64,000 nt of DNA from Alkalibacillus salilacus (GCF_030812915.1 NZ_JAUSTQ010000004.1:124001-188000), one strand, 5' to 3'. Positions 18,121 to 26,820 are shown, numbered from the stretch's first letter. A program made the numbers and translations. Notes: a model not told the origin generated them from the sequence alone.

Positions 18121-18323
18121 GTTGCTGATATTGTGATCCGCTTTCGGTGGACGCTTTCCGTGGGCACGGCTCGAGCCTCCTCGGCAACTAAAGGAACTTC
18201 GGCTAAGTGCCGGACGTCCTGTCCGAACGCCGAAGTGACCCACATCCTGTGGGCCTCTGGGGGTCTCGAGACACGTGCTATTCTCACAGGAGTCGCCACC
18301 TTCGCTTCTCACAATTCAACAAC
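18121..18323. repeat. GC-rich fold-back repeat element (MITE-like) in the lipL leader
   Basis: About 200 bp of clearly higher GC than its surroundings. The ends are imperfect inverted repeats: GTTG-c-TGA-t-ATTGTGA (18121-18136) against TCACAAT-TCA-a-CAAC (18309-18323). Inside are more complementary blocks, such as TTCGGC/GCCGAA around GGAC-N5-GTCC, two CTCGAG palindromes, and GGTGG near the left with CCACC near the right. It reads like the GC-rich intergenic repeats common in Bacillaceae genomes (GCTTTCCGTGGGCACGG style). Short open frames inside are by-products of composition. The rest of the 17980-18379 gap holds only the promoter above. Confidence 0.75.
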
Positions 18324-18379
18324 TCAGTGCTATATCACTTAATAATCAACACTAAGCCTTAATAAAGAAAAAAGGATCG

Positions 18380-19204
18380 ATGAAGATGAATCATGCGTTA
18401 TTACAATTTGATCAATTGCGACTCGTTGATGATAGTGATATTAACCAATCTGATATCATGACGTCATTTGCGATTGATGACACGCTGTGCTTAACAGCAA
18501 CTGAAACAAAACAACCTGCAATCCATTTATGGGTTCACCGCCCCACGGTTGTATTGGGGATCCCTGACAGTCGAACACCGCACATAAATGATGGCATTCA
18601 GTTTTTAAACGATGCAGGATACAAAGTGATCATTCGGAACTCTGGGGGTCTAGCTGTTTTATTAGACGAAGGGGTGCTTAACCTTTCACTCATTTTTCCA
18701 GAAGAAAAACAATTCGATATCCATGACAGTTATCAAGCGATGGTTGAATTTATTCGTTGGTTATTCGAAGACGAGCCTTATACTATCGATGCTTATGAAA
18801 TATCAGAATCGTACTGTCCTGGCACTTATGATTTAAGTATTAACGGGCAGAAATTCGCTGGTATTTCACAAAGACGGGTCAAACAAGGAACAGCTGTGCA
18901 AATTTACTTATGTATTGAAGGCGATGGACAACAACGAGCAGACGTGATTAAGCAATTTTATGAAAAGGCTGTGCAAGGTGAAGAAACGAAATTCAACTAT
19001 CCTTCAATCAAACCAGAAATGATGGCTTCTCTAGAACAGTTACTGGGCAAATCTTTATCAACGAAAGAAGTAATAGATCAGCTCCTAACCAAGTTAAAAC
19101 AGCGAAATATAGAAGTCTTTAACCAAACGTTTACCGAGACAGAACAACAATGGTTTGATAATAGATTGAACCTTATGAACAAACGTAATCGAACCATTTC
19201 TTAG
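18380..19204 (+). CDS. lipL: octanoyl-[GcvH]:protein N-octanoyltransferase
   Basis: Transfers octanoyl groups from GcvH to the E2 subunits of 2-oxoacid dehydrogenases in lipoate synthesis. The 274-residue protein resembles B. subtilis LipL (YwfL): IRNSGGLAVLLDEGVLNLSL, then ESYCPGTYDLSINGQKFAGI with the acyl-accepting Cys (about residue 150), and ISQRRVKQGTAVQIY. AAAGGATC precedes ATG 18380; ATG 18386 is also possible. In B. subtilis pta sits between lipL and hemQ; here it is missing and the two genes are direct neighbours. Confidence 0.93.
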   Translation: MKMNHALLQFDQLRLVDDSDINQSDIMTSFAIDDTLCLTATETKQPAIHLWVHRPTVVLGIPDSRTPHINDGIQFLNDAGYKVIIRNSGGLAVLLDEGVLNLSLIFPEEKQFDIHDSYQAMVEFIRWLFEDEPYTIDAYEISESYCPGTYDLSINGQKFAGISQRRVKQGTAVQIYLCIEGDGQQRADVIKQFYEKAVQGEETKFNYPSIKPEMMASLEQLLGKSLSTKEVIDQLLTKLKQRNIEVFNQTFTETEQQWFDNRLNLMNKRNRTIS

Positions 19205-19230
19205 TTAACAAAACGTTCATATGTATTTCT

Positions 19231-19260
19231 TTTAACCCCAGACATGCCTTGTGTTATAGT
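19231..19260 (+). promoter_or_regulatory. Promoter of hemQ
   Basis: Extended -10 TG-T-TATAGT (19252-19260) with TTTAAC (19231-19236) 18 bp upstream. The hemQ ATG is 38 nt downstream. Confidence 0.55.
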
Positions 19261-19297
19261 AGTTAATGGATGATTTATTTGAAGGAGAGTGACACAA

Positions 19298-20041
19298 ATG
19301 CCAGAAGCAGTTGAAACGCTAGACGGTTGGTACATGCTTCATGATTTCCGCCAAATTGATTGGACCGCTTGGAAAAAAGCTAGCCAAGAAGAACGCGATC
19401 AAGCTGTTAGCGAACTTAATCACTTAATGGCCTCATGGCAAGATGTTGAAGCTGACAAACAAGGAAGCTTCGGTTTCTTTAAAATGATTGGACATAAAGC
19501 AGATTTATTATTCTTAAATGTTCGACCAACAACCGAAGAATTAACTGATCTTGAATTCGCCCTAGACAAAACCAAAATGGCGGAATTTTTCACTCAACCG
19601 TATTCCTACATTTCTGTTGTGGAATTATCAACTTATATGGCTCAAGGTAAAGATCCTGAAACAGACCCTGAAATACAGGCTCGTCTAAAGCCGATCTTAC
19701 CTAAATGGAACCATATTTGTTTCTACCCAATGGATAAACGTCGTGAAGGTGATGACAATTGGTATATGCTTCCGAAAGAAGAACGCGGTAAGCAAATGTA
19801 TCAGCATGGCATGACTGGACGTAAATACGCTGGTAAGGTTCGTCAAATCATCTCTGGAAGTCAAGGTTTAGACGACTGGGAGTGGGGCGTTACTTTATTT
19901 GCCCATGATATGCTTCAATTTAAGAAACTTATCTATGAAATGCGTTTTGACGAAGTGAGCGCACGATTCGCTGAATTCGGATCCTTTTATATCGGCCATC
20001 GCCAAGAACGCGATCAATTAGAAAAACTCTTACAAGTTTAA
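19298..20041 (+). CDS. hemQ: coproheme decarboxylase
   Basis: Last enzyme of the coproporphyrin-dependent haem pathway, turning iron-coproporphyrin III into haem b. The 247-residue protein fits the chlorite-dismutase-like fold and resembles B. subtilis Ywf[31 protein letters not shown] (about residues 143-160), [15 protein letters not shown] (near the haem iron) and [21 protein letters not shown] 19298 is chosen because AGGAG is too close to the upstream in-frame GTG at 19289. Confidence 0.96.
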   Translation: MPEAVETLDGWYMLHDFRQIDWTAWKKASQEERDQAVSELNHLMASWQDVEADKQGSFGFFKMIGHKADLLFLNVRPTTEELTDLEFALDKTKMAEFFTQPYSYISVVELSTYMAQGKDPETDPEIQARLKPILPKWNHICFYPMDKRREGDDNWYMLPKEERGKQMYQHGMTGRKYAGKVRQIISGSQGLDDWEWGVTLFAHDMLQFKKLIYEMRFDEVSARFAEFGSFYIGHRQERDQLEKLLQV

Positions 20042-20057
20042 TAAGCACAAATATTCA

Positions 20058-20097
20058 CCCCCCTTAAGCCAATATCTGGCTTAAGGGGGATTTTTTT
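20058..20097 (+). terminator. Terminator after hemQ
   Basis: A 13-bp GC-rich stem (CCCCCTTAAGCCA with TGGCTTAAGGGGG), 5-nt loop, then T7. A textbook intrinsic terminator. Confidence 0.95.
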
Positions 20098-20179
20098 AGA
20101 TAAAACCTATCATGAATTACGGTGGCCTACATATACATGAACTAGTGATGAAAATTGGCCCTAATAAAGGTGTGATCTT

Positions 20180-20602
20180 ATGGCCGCAATTAAATATACA
20201 GAAGCACAACTAAAAGAACTTGCTCGACTCATGCGTGCTGAAGCAGAAGGTGACGGCCAACTTGGTATGTTACTAGTCGGAAATGTTGGAGTTAATCGAG
20301 TATTAGGAGATTGTTTAGACTTTGAAGATATTCGATCACTCCCTGACATGATTTATCAATCGCCAGGTGGATTTGAAGCTGTTCAAGATTCTTATTTTTA
20401 TCAACGAGCTCGTGAAAAGGACCTTCGATTGGCCAGAAGAGCAGTGAGGGGTGAAACATTCAGTCCTGGACAGTTCTCACTGTGGTTTTTCCGTCCAGAA
20501 GGAGAATGCCCACCTGAATGGTTCGGGCAACCATCGTCTGGAAGATACAAGTCACATTGTTTTTATAATCCGTATCCGGGAGAATGCCCTAATATCTTAT
20601 AG
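20180..20602 (+). CDS. cwlJ: spore cortex-lytic hydrolase CwlJ
   Basis: Cell-wall hydrolase of the SleB/CwlJ family that opens cortex peptidoglycan during germination. The 140-residue protein has no signal peptide, as usual for CwlJ. Motifs: LARLMRAEAEGDGQLGMLLV (catalytic Glu about residue 22), VGVNRV, FYQRARE, FSLWFFRPEGECPPEW and KSHCFYNPYPGEC. A CATATACAT element at 20130-20138 resembles a sigma-E -10, but no convincing -35 is seen. The partner gene gerQ lies 42 nt downstream. Confidence 0.95.
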   Translation: MAAIKYTEAQLKELARLMRAEAEGDGQLGMLLVGNVGVNRVLGDCLDFEDIRSLPDMIYQSPGGFEAVQDSYFYQRAREKDLRLARRAVRGETFSPGQFSLWFFRPEGECPPEWFGQPSSGRYKSHCFYNPYPGECPNIL

Positions 20603-20644
20603 TCGGGCTTAACTTCATTAACTAATTTAAGGAGGTTGATTATT

Positions 20645-21424
20645 TTGGATCAGTCTAACAATAACCAAGATCATCAAAACGACAATGAACGATCTCAACC
20701 ATCATTCAAAAAAGAACCCTACAAACAGCCCGCCCAAAAACCTTACCAACCTAAACATAACCAACAAGGATGGTATCCAAACAAAGGTAAACAATCATCG
20801 AACCAAGGTGGATCATCTTATAAACCACCTTACAAAGGAGGACAAATGGGAATGAACAAAGGCGGACCAAACAACAAACCATGGGGCTATAACCCTAATG
20901 TTAAAGGGGGAAATATGCCTCCATACCAAGGCTCCCCTTCCCAACAAAATCAATGGCAAGGTCAAGGCCAAGGCCAGCAAATGCCTCAGCAACAAATGCC
21001 TCAACAGCAAATGCCTCAACAAAATATGTATGGTCAGCAAATGAACCCTAATATGCCACCGCAATCCAATATGGGGCAAAATCAAGGCATGCAAGGGATG
21101 CCACCTTGGATGCAAAATGGAAACGGCCCTGGAGGCCCAGGTGGTCCTGGTGGTCCAGGCGGAGTCAGTGGAATCCCGCGTGAACAATCATATATTGAAA
21201 ACATTCTACGTTTGAACACAGGAAAAGAAGCTACCTTTTATATGACATTTGAAAATAATGAAGCATGGAACGATATGACGTTTACTGGCATTGTTGAGGA
21301 AGCAGGTAAAGATCATATTGTGGTGCGAGATCCACAGAACGGAAAATGGTACTTACTATTAATGATTTACCTTGATTATGTGGAATTTAATGAAGAAATT
21401 AATTATCAGTATCCATTTGGTTAA
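20645..21424 (+). CDS. gerQ: spore coat protein GerQ
   Basis: Coat protein needed to hold CwlJ in the spore and cross-linked by transglutaminase in B. subtilis. The 259-residue protein has a long low-complexity N-terminal half rich in Gln, Asn, Gly and Pro, with repeated Gln-Met-Pro units (about residues 112-130) and Gly-Gly-Pro units (about 160-171). The conserved C-terminal about 85 residues begin EQSYIENILRLNTGKEATFY and include DYVEFNEE. A TTG start at 20645 is chosen, 9 nt after AAGGAGG. The N-terminal half is longer than in B. subtilis GerQ. Confidence 0.92.
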   Translation: MDQSNNNQDHQNDNERSQPSFKKEPYKQPAQKPYQPKHNQQGWYPNKGKQSSNQGGSSYKPPYKGGQMGMNKGGPNNKPWGYNPNVKGGNMPPYQGSPSQQNQWQGQGQGQQMPQQQMPQQQMPQQNMYGQQMNPNMPPQSNMGQNQGMQGMPPWMQNGNGPGGPGGPGGPGGVSGIPREQSYIENILRLNTGKEATFYMTFENNEAWNDMTFTGIVEEAGKDHIVVRDPQNGKWYLLLMIYLDYVEFNEEINYQYPFG

Positions 21425-21431
21425 TCAAGAT

Positions 21432-21469
21432 AAGCGGTTTATCACTTTATGTGGTAAACCGCTTTTTTA
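21432..21469 (+). terminator. Terminator after gerQ
   Basis: AAGCGGTTTATCAC and GTGGTAAACCGCTT arms, single G-U/mismatch position, 5-nt loop, then T6. Confidence 0.92.
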
Positions 21470-21537
21470 ACACTTTTAGTGATGATTAAACGATTGTATA
21501 TTTGAAATCCTATCAGCTGATTTGTAGAAAATTCACT

Positions 21538-21564
21538 TATAATGTTAAAAAGTCATGACTTTTT
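21538..21564 (+). promoter_or_regulatory. -10 element and 18-bp perfect palindrome upstream of the sigma factor gene
   Basis: TATAAT (21538-21543) is followed after 3 nt by the perfect palindrome AAAAAGTCATGACTTTTT (21547-21564), which would cover the transcription start. The -35 is poor. A repressor site is the simplest reading. The rest of the 21470-21699 gap is AT-rich and shows only the hairpin listed next. Confidence 0.5.
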
Positions 21565-21675
21565 GTAAATAACTGCTTTAATTTGAAAGAAAAAAGCATT
21601 ATCTCACTAATTATTCGCGCAAAACCCGAAATGACAAATTTGTAAATGTTAATTACAGTATTACTTGAAGGCCGG

Positions 21676-21692
21676 CCTCTTAATTAGAGGAG
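21676..21692 (+). promoter_or_regulatory. Hairpin covering the ribosome site of the sigma factor gene
   Basis: CCTCT (21676-21680) can pair with AGAGG (21686-21690), which is part of the only Shine-Dalgarno (AGAGGAG). A GGCCGGCC palindrome overlaps the left arm. Five pairs with a 5-nt AT loop is weak, so any effect would be temperature-sensitive. Confidence 0.4.
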
Positions 21693-21699
21693 CAAATAA

Positions 21700-22197
21700 A
21701 TGGAAACCGATCATTTTGACCAAATATTAGACCAATACAAACGAATGATTCACTACCATATTCACCGCTTAAATATACGTGACCCTCATGGTGATTTCTA
21801 TCAAGAAGGTATGCTTGCACTATGGGAAGCATGGAAGAAATACGGGGAGACGGATACTTTTTCAAAAATGGCTTCGATTCATATCCGAAGTCGACTTATT
21901 GATTTAATCCGCAAACGGACACGCATTCAAGACCGCGAAGTTATGAAAGAGTTTATGGAAGAACAACCATTTACGCCCATAGAGATGGAGCAATTCGACC
22001 CACATTTTTGGTCATCTGTGCGTGCTTATTTAACAGATAAACAATGGTTGTTCGTTGAAAAGCGAATCATTCAAGGCTATGGACTTGCTGAAATTGCCGA
22101 AAAAGAAGGAGCAACCATTGATGCAGTTAAGGGTTGGGGACAAGCTGCGAAACGGAAACTACGTATTCTTTTGAAAGATGATGACTATCATCTATAA
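21700..22197 (+). CDS. small sigma-70 family RNA polymerase sigma factor
   Basis: A 165-residue two-domain sigma factor with region 2 (about residues 5-75; DFYQEGMLALWEAWKKY then IHIRSRLIDLIRKRTR) and region 4 (about 105-158; LTDKQWLFVEKRIIQGYGLAEIAE and a helix-turn-helix). It lacks regions 1 and 3. The pattern is closer to SigH/ComX-like small sigma factors than to classical ECF factors. No anti-sigma gene is adjacent; downstream is the 21-bp repeat array. Target genes are unknown. Confidence 0.8.
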   Translation: METDHFDQILDQYKRMIHYHIHRLNIRDPHGDFYQEGMLALWEAWKKYGETDTFSKMASIHIRSRLIDLIRKRTRIQDREVMKEFMEEQPFTPIEMEQFDPHFWSSVRAYLTDKQWLFVEKRIIQGYGLAEIAEKEGATIDAVKGWGQAAKRKLRILLKDDDYHL

Positions 22198-22274
22198 TTC
22201 TGTTTTAATCTGACTTGATTTAAGTGGATATTTTATCTATTAATGGATTTGATTGTTTACGACCAGGCATTTTT

Positions 22275-22421
22275 CCAGCAAGTCGAAGGTGGTTTCCATC
22301 GAGCATGGATGCAATACCAGCGAGTGATGGGACAATACCAGCGAGTTGAGGCGCAATACCAGCGAGTGAGTGAGACTTTCCAGCGAGTGAAGACATAATA
22401 CCAGCGAGTGAGCGTAAAATA
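22275..22421. repeat. Tandem array of seven 21-bp units
   Basis: Units start at 22275, 22296, 22317, 22338, 22359, 22380 and 22401 with no phase slip. Each has the 9-bp core CCAGCGAGT (units 1 and 2 vary at one or two positions), then 12 variable bases usually ending AATA or TTT. A degenerate eighth core follows (TCATCGCCC, 22422). The variable segments differ fully while the core stays fixed. On the minus strand the array is open and would encode SLAGI-like heptads, but without ribosome site. The array fills most of the gap between the sigma factor gene and sbcC. Confidence 0.9.
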
Positions 22422-22450
22422 TCATCGCCCGTCATATATTCTGTTAAACA

Positions 22451-22490
22451 AAAAGAGCGAACATACCACATTGGTTATGTTCGCTCTTTT
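22451..22490. terminator. Bidirectional terminator between the repeat array and sbcC
   Basis: AAAAGAGCGAACATA and TATGTTCGCTCTTTT form a 15-bp perfect stem with a 10-nt loop, flanked by A and T runs, just beyond the sbcC stop. Confidence 0.92.
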
Positions 22491-22498
22491 AATGGAGT

Positions 22499-25400
22499 CT
22501 AATCTACGATAAATTGTGTTTGGCTGTATCCGTCCATTGTTTTCGACACTTCTAGCACAGCTGGTATAGCTGATTTCAAGGCATCGACATGTGAAATGAC
22601 ACCGATCATTCTTCCGGATTGTTGTAGATCAATTAACGTGTCGATTGCTTTATTAAGAGATTCATCATCTAATGAACCAAAACCTTCATCAATGAACATC
22701 GTCTCAATCGAGATGCCCCCTTGATAGCTTTGAATCACATCAGACATACCAAGCGCAAGACATAAGGATGCATTAAACTTTTCGCCCCCTGACATAGTCT
22801 TCACATCTCGTTCTTGACCTGTGTAAGCATCAAACACATCTAACCCTAAACCACTTTGCCTACCCCGCGCTTCTTGACGCTGACTTCTTACCAAGTAAAA
22901 CTGCCCATTCGATAAATGTCGTAATCGCATATTGGCCGCTTCAATAATTTGATTCAAATAATCAATTTGTAAATAACGTTCAAATGATAAGCGCTGTTCA
23001 TTTTGACCACGAATCAAATCATGCAGATCAGTGAACTGACCTAATTGCTTTTCTTTCTCAGCAATAGTCTCTTGGTTTTCTTTGAGATTATTAATGAGCT
23101 CATCAATCGTCTCAAGTTGTCGCAAATGTGTATTGTAGTTATTCAATGTTTGTTCATAGGCGTTCTTAACGGCTTGTAATTGTTCCTCTAACGTTTCTAT
23201 ATCTTCGAGTTGTTTCCCTTCTAAACGCTGCTTCAACTCTTCAATCTGCTCTTTTAGCACAGACACTTCTTGTCGGTATTGCTCGTTCTCTTGCTTCATT
23301 TGTTCCCGCTTTTCAGTTGGTAACTTAGCTTTTTCATAATCCTCAGCATTCGTAAACCCAGCTTCTTGTCGTTTCATTTCAAACACCGAATGTAAACGTG
23401 TTTGTTTATCTTCAAGTTGGTTTAATTGATGACGAGCTTCGTTTAATTGAGTATCAATGGTCGTTTTTTGTTCTTGCGCCTGCTCATAGGTCTTCTGTGC
23501 ATTTTCCCAATCCTTCTGAAGTTGGTTTTGCTCAGCATCTAATTGAGCGAGCTTCTCTTCTAGTTGGGAAAGTTGACGTACTTCTTCGGGAATATCATTT
23601 AATAAATTATGATAAGTCCGTTCTTCAGACAGTACATTTGCAGTTAATTTTTGATGTGCTTCATTTTGCTTTTCCTTCTGCTGACGAAGTGTGTTGAGAT
23701 GGTCTTCAGCCAATTTCACATCTTGCTTTAATTGTTTTAACTCCTGATTCTGTTTTTCTTTCTTTTCTACTTGTTCTTTTAATTTTTGTCCTTCACGTTC
23801 TATTCTTTGAAGTGTTTGATCAATATCTTCAACCGACTCTCCCATTTCAATCACTTGGTGTTCAAGCGATTTCAGATTCGACTCAACCGATTCTTTCTGC
23901 CCTTCCAACTGATTGAGTTTTCCATAGACTTGATCCATCTTCTGCCTTGTTTGTTCTAACTTATCATCTGAAGGAGCATCAATTGTCGCAGTCTGCTTAT
24001 CTGGATGGTCAACACTTCCACAGACTGGACACGCTTCACCATCATGTAAATGAGACGCTAATATGCTCGCTTGACTATTCAACCAATGATTCTGCAGTGC
24101 ATCATACTCTGACTTAGCCTGTTCATAGAGTCGATTTTGTTCTTGAATTGATTGTTCCAATGCTTGTTTTTCTTTGGATTGTTTCGCGTAATCCCTTACG
24201 AATTGGTATTGTTCCCGCTTTGTTTGGCGTTGTTCAACTAATGATAAATAATTCTCTACAGCTTGCTCCAATTGCTCTACTTGTTTCCGTTTTGATTGTA
24301 GAATTTCAAATTGTTCATCATATTGTTTATTTAAGTCATAACTTTGCTTCTCTGCATTTTTTAAGTTGATCTTCATCTGGTCAAGTTTTGTTTCTTGTTC
24401 ATGAAGAGCTTGGACTTTGGGATGTATGTCCTTTAATCGGGTGAATTCAACATGGATTTCTTGTCGTTTCGTTTCTTTTGCCTTTTCTTTCTGATAGTTT
24501 GTTGTTGCGTGATTTAACTGCTGATTCGCTCTTTCTTGTTTCTGTGTTAGTGTTTCGACTGTTTTTTGTTGATCTGTTAGCTCTTGTTTAAGATCACGGT
24601 ACTGTTGTTCATAAGGTTCGATCTGTGCTGCGCGTTCAGCTTGTTGTAATAATTGGTCCTTGTATTTCATCTCATCTTCTCGTTCTAACAACTGATTCAA
24701 GCGCGTTGACTTTTGCTCTAAATTCTTGGTTTCTTCTTGTGTAGTTTTAGCTTGTTGAATATGACTTGTTTGCTTTTCAATTTCCTTATTCAACCGTTGT
24801 TTTTCTTGTTCAAGTTGATTCACAAGCTCAACATAATGTTTCCTTTCTTCAGTCAAGCCATCAATAACCTGATTAATGTTGTAATAGTCTTGATTTAAGA
24901 CATTAAATAAGCGGGAGTCACGTCCAGGCAATTTGTTTAAAATCGCATGCACATAGTGATCGCGCATTTTGAGAGCATGCTCATTTTCTTTTTTGGCTTC
25001 TTCACGTTTTTCTTTAATTCGTTCACTTAATTCTTGATAAGGCATGGTATTAAATATTCGGCGTAGAATCGCTTCTTTATTCTCTGTATCAGATGTTAAC
25101 AGTTTGCGAAATTCCCCTTGTGGTAACATGACAATTTGACGAAATTGATCTTGGGTTAAACCGACAATTGCTTTAATCTGCTCATCGACGTCAGACTTTT
25201 TTTGCCGATCAACACAAGGTACTTCTCCACTTTCTGTTAAGTTATATAATTCATGTCGCCCTCCTGTTGCTGTCTTGTTTCCCTCTTTAATATGCGGCAT
25301 TTGCCGGTAAACACGATATCTTTCGCCACCAATTTCAAATGTTAAATCAACACTAGTATGTAATTGATCATTGGCGAAATCACTTCTTAACGATTGTTCA

Positions 25401-25588
25401 TGATCACGGTCTTCCCCACTCGCTGTCCCATAAAGCGCATAACTAATTCCATCAAAAATGGTCGTCTTCCCAGCACCTGTTCTACCAGATACTACGAATA
25501 AACGATGATGTTTTAACTGTTGAAAATCAATCACTTCACGTTCTCGGTAAGGGCCAAATGCCGTTAAAGTTAAGGTTAAAGGTTTCAT
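22499..25588 (-). CDS. sbcC: SbcC exonuclease ATPase subunit
   Basis: SMC-like ATPase (Rad50 homolog) that with SbcD opens hairpins and processes blocked DNA ends. The 1029-residue protein has an N-terminal Walker A GRTGAGKTT (about residue 35), long coiled coils, a zinc hook CPVC at about 516, a signature MSGGEKF (about 931) and Walker B MFIDEGFGSLD (about 962). GGAGAAG precedes the ATG, and the gene follows sbcD by 20 nt. Expected length and domain order. Confidence 0.96.
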   Translation of the reverse strand: MKPLTLTLTAFGPYREREVIDFQQLKHHRLFVVSGRTGAGKTTIFDGISYALYGTASGEDRDHEQSLRSDFANDQLHTSVDLTFEIGGERYRVYRQMPHIKEGNKTATGGRHELYNLTESGEVPCVDRQKKSDVDEQIKAIVGLTQDQFRQIVMLPQGEFRKLLTSDTENKEAILRRIFNTMPYQELSERIKEKREEAKKENEHALKMRDHYVHAILNKLPGRDSRLFNVLNQDYYNINQVIDGLTEERKHYVELVNQLEQEKQRLNKEIEKQTSHIQQAKTTQEETKNLEQKSTRLNQLLEREDEMKYKDQLLQQAERAAQIEPYEQQYRDLKQELTDQQKTVETLTQKQERANQQLNHATTNYQKEKAKETKRQEIHVEFTRLKDIHPKVQALHEQETKLDQMKINLKNAEKQSYDLNKQYDEQFEILQSKRKQVEQLEQAVENYLSLVEQRQTKREQYQFVRDYAKQSKEKQALEQSIQEQNRLYEQAKSEYDALQNHWLNSQASILASHLHDGEACPVCGSVDHPDKQTATIDAPSDDKLEQTRQKMDQVYGKLNQLEGQKESVESNLKSLEHQVIEMGESVEDIDQTLQRIEREGQKLKEQVEKKEKQNQELKQLKQDVKLAEDHLNTLRQQKEKQNEAHQKLTANVLSEERTYHNLLNDIPEEVRQLSQLEEKLAQLDAEQNQLQKDWENAQKTYEQAQEQKTTIDTQLNEARHQLNQLEDKQTRLHSVFEMKRQEAGFTNAEDYEKAKLPTEKREQMKQENEQYRQEVSVLKEQIEELKQRLEGKQLEDIETLEEQLQAVKNAYEQTLNNYNTHLRQLETIDELINNLKENQETIAEKEKQLGQFTDLHDLIRGQNEQRLSFERYLQIDYLNQIIEAANMRLRHLSNGQFYLVRSQRQEARGRQSGLGLDVFDAYTGQERDVKTMSGGEKFNASLCLALGMSDVIQSYQGGISIETMFIDEGFGSLDDESLNKAIDTLIDLQQSGRMIGVISHVDALKSAIPAVLEVSKTMDGYSQTQFIVD

Positions 25589-25608
25589 GCCGTGCTTCTC
25601 CTCTCATA

Positions 25609-26754
25609 CTAGTCATGATTTAATACGTCATGGAATACTTCGGCCATAATAGCCTCTTCTTCTTCAGTAGGATTCTCTCCTCTGACATCCTGATAAAATG
25701 CCTGAAATAATTCCATATCTGACATTCGATGCCGTGCTACCCGCTCTTCTTGTTCAGCATGATGACTAGACTGAGGTAATCGCCTTTCAACATGCAAGGC
25801 ATTTGGAAACACAGAACGTATTCGCTCCATTGGAAATTGAACCGCTTCTTCATCTAGTAAACGAACGAACACATAGTCTTCATTCACTTCTCCCTTAAGC
25901 AAGTCATCTATGTAGCCTTCCACCGTACGCATATCATGTTTCGGTTGTAGCGAGCGCTTTTCAATGCTAACTGTTCCATCTTGATCTAAATCAACAACTA
26001 AATATCCTTTTTGGTGGTTTTCTTCAGAAATGGAATACTTTAAAGGCGAGCCTGAATAACGAATTGTTTCTTGTCCGACAAAATGCGCTTGGTGCAAGTG
26101 GCCCAATGCCGTATAATCAAACACTTCAAATAGTGATGCATCCACATGCTCCGCCCCACCAATCGCCAGTGGTCGCTCTGAATCACTTGTATTATCCTGT
26201 TCTTGTCCTTTAGGAGTTACAAACAAGTGGCCTACCATAACATGGCGTGCAGATTCATCCATCGTTTCTTTAATAGAGTTAACTAAAGCTTCTGTTGCAT
26301 CATGATGGCTTCTAATCATGTCATCATTAAATAAATGCCTCACTGTCCCTGGTTCTGTATAAGGGATCAAATGAAAATGAACTGCTCCAGCATCATCATA
26401 TAACACGACAGGATCAGGTTGTTTCGATGGCTCAGAAACAATGTGAAGCCCTTGATCTTTCATCATCTGACTACCGAACCGCAAACGTCCTGGGCTGTCA
26501 TGATTTCCTGATATTGCAACAACAGGTATATTCAATTCTAAAACAATATGGGCTAAACATTGATCTAATGCATGTACTGCTTCGGTAGGCGGCACTCCAC
26601 GATCATACAAATCACCTGCTATCACAACCACATCTGGTCGTTCTTCAGTGACATCCCTTACAAATTGATCTAAAATATACTCTTGATCTTTCGTCATGTA
26701 AACACCTTGAACAATTTTACCAAGATGCCAGTCAGCTGTATGGAATATTTTCAT
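25609..26754 (-). CDS. sbcD: SbcD nuclease subunit
   Basis: Mre11-type Mn-dependent nuclease partner of SbcC. The 381-residue protein shows all five phosphoesterase motifs: TADWHLGK (Asp8, His10), AGDLYDRG, SGNHDSPGR, VGHLF and ALGHLHQAH. First gene of a two-gene operon. A LexA-like box lies just upstream, suggesting SOS control. Confidence 0.96.
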   Translation of the reverse strand: MKIFHTADWHLGKIVQGVYMTKDQEYILDQFVRDVTEERPDVVVIAGDLYDRGVPPTEAVHALDQCLAHIVLELNIPVVAISGNHDSPGRLRFGSQMMKDQGLHIVSEPSKQPDPVVLYDDAGAVHFHLIPYTEPGTVRHLFNDDMIRSHHDATEALVNSIKETMDESARHVMVGHLFVTPKGQEQDNTSDSERPLAIGGAEHVDASLFEVFDYTALGHLHQAHFVGQETIRYSGSPLKYSISEENHQKGYLVVDLDQDGTVSIEKRSLQPKHDMRTVEGYIDDLLKGEVNEDYVFVRLLDEEAVQFPMERIRSVFPNALHVERRLPQSSHHAEQEERVARHRMSDMELFQAFYQDVRGENPTEEEEAIMAEVFHDVLNHD

Positions 26755-26789
26755 AGAATTCCCCTTTCACCATAATCGGACAGAAACAA

Positions 26790-26820
26790 CAAACATACGT
26801 TCGCTTTTATTGGTATTCTA
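26790..26820 (-). promoter_or_regulatory. LexA-like SOS box and -10 element of sbcDC
   Basis: On the minus strand, CGAAC-GTAT-GTTTG (26803-26790) differs from the Gram-positive LexA consensus CGAAC-N4-GTTCG by one base. It sits 11 nt downstream of a -10 TAGAAT (26820-26815), so a bound repressor would cover the start region. The -35 is weak. The rest of the gap (26821-27034) shows no feature. Confidence 0.6.

Noticed and set aside
18108-18342. Overlapping open frames on both strands in the GC-rich repeat
   Set aside because: By-products of high GC; no ribosome sites and no protein-like pattern.
22275-22421. CRISPR array
   Set aside because: The repeat is only 9 bp with 12-bp spacers and no cas genes are nearby.
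22220-22471. Minus-strand open frame with SLAGI heptads over the 21-bp repeats
   Set aside because: No ribosome site, crosses the sbcC terminator, and its periodicity comes from the DNA repeat; amino acids between cores are not conserved.
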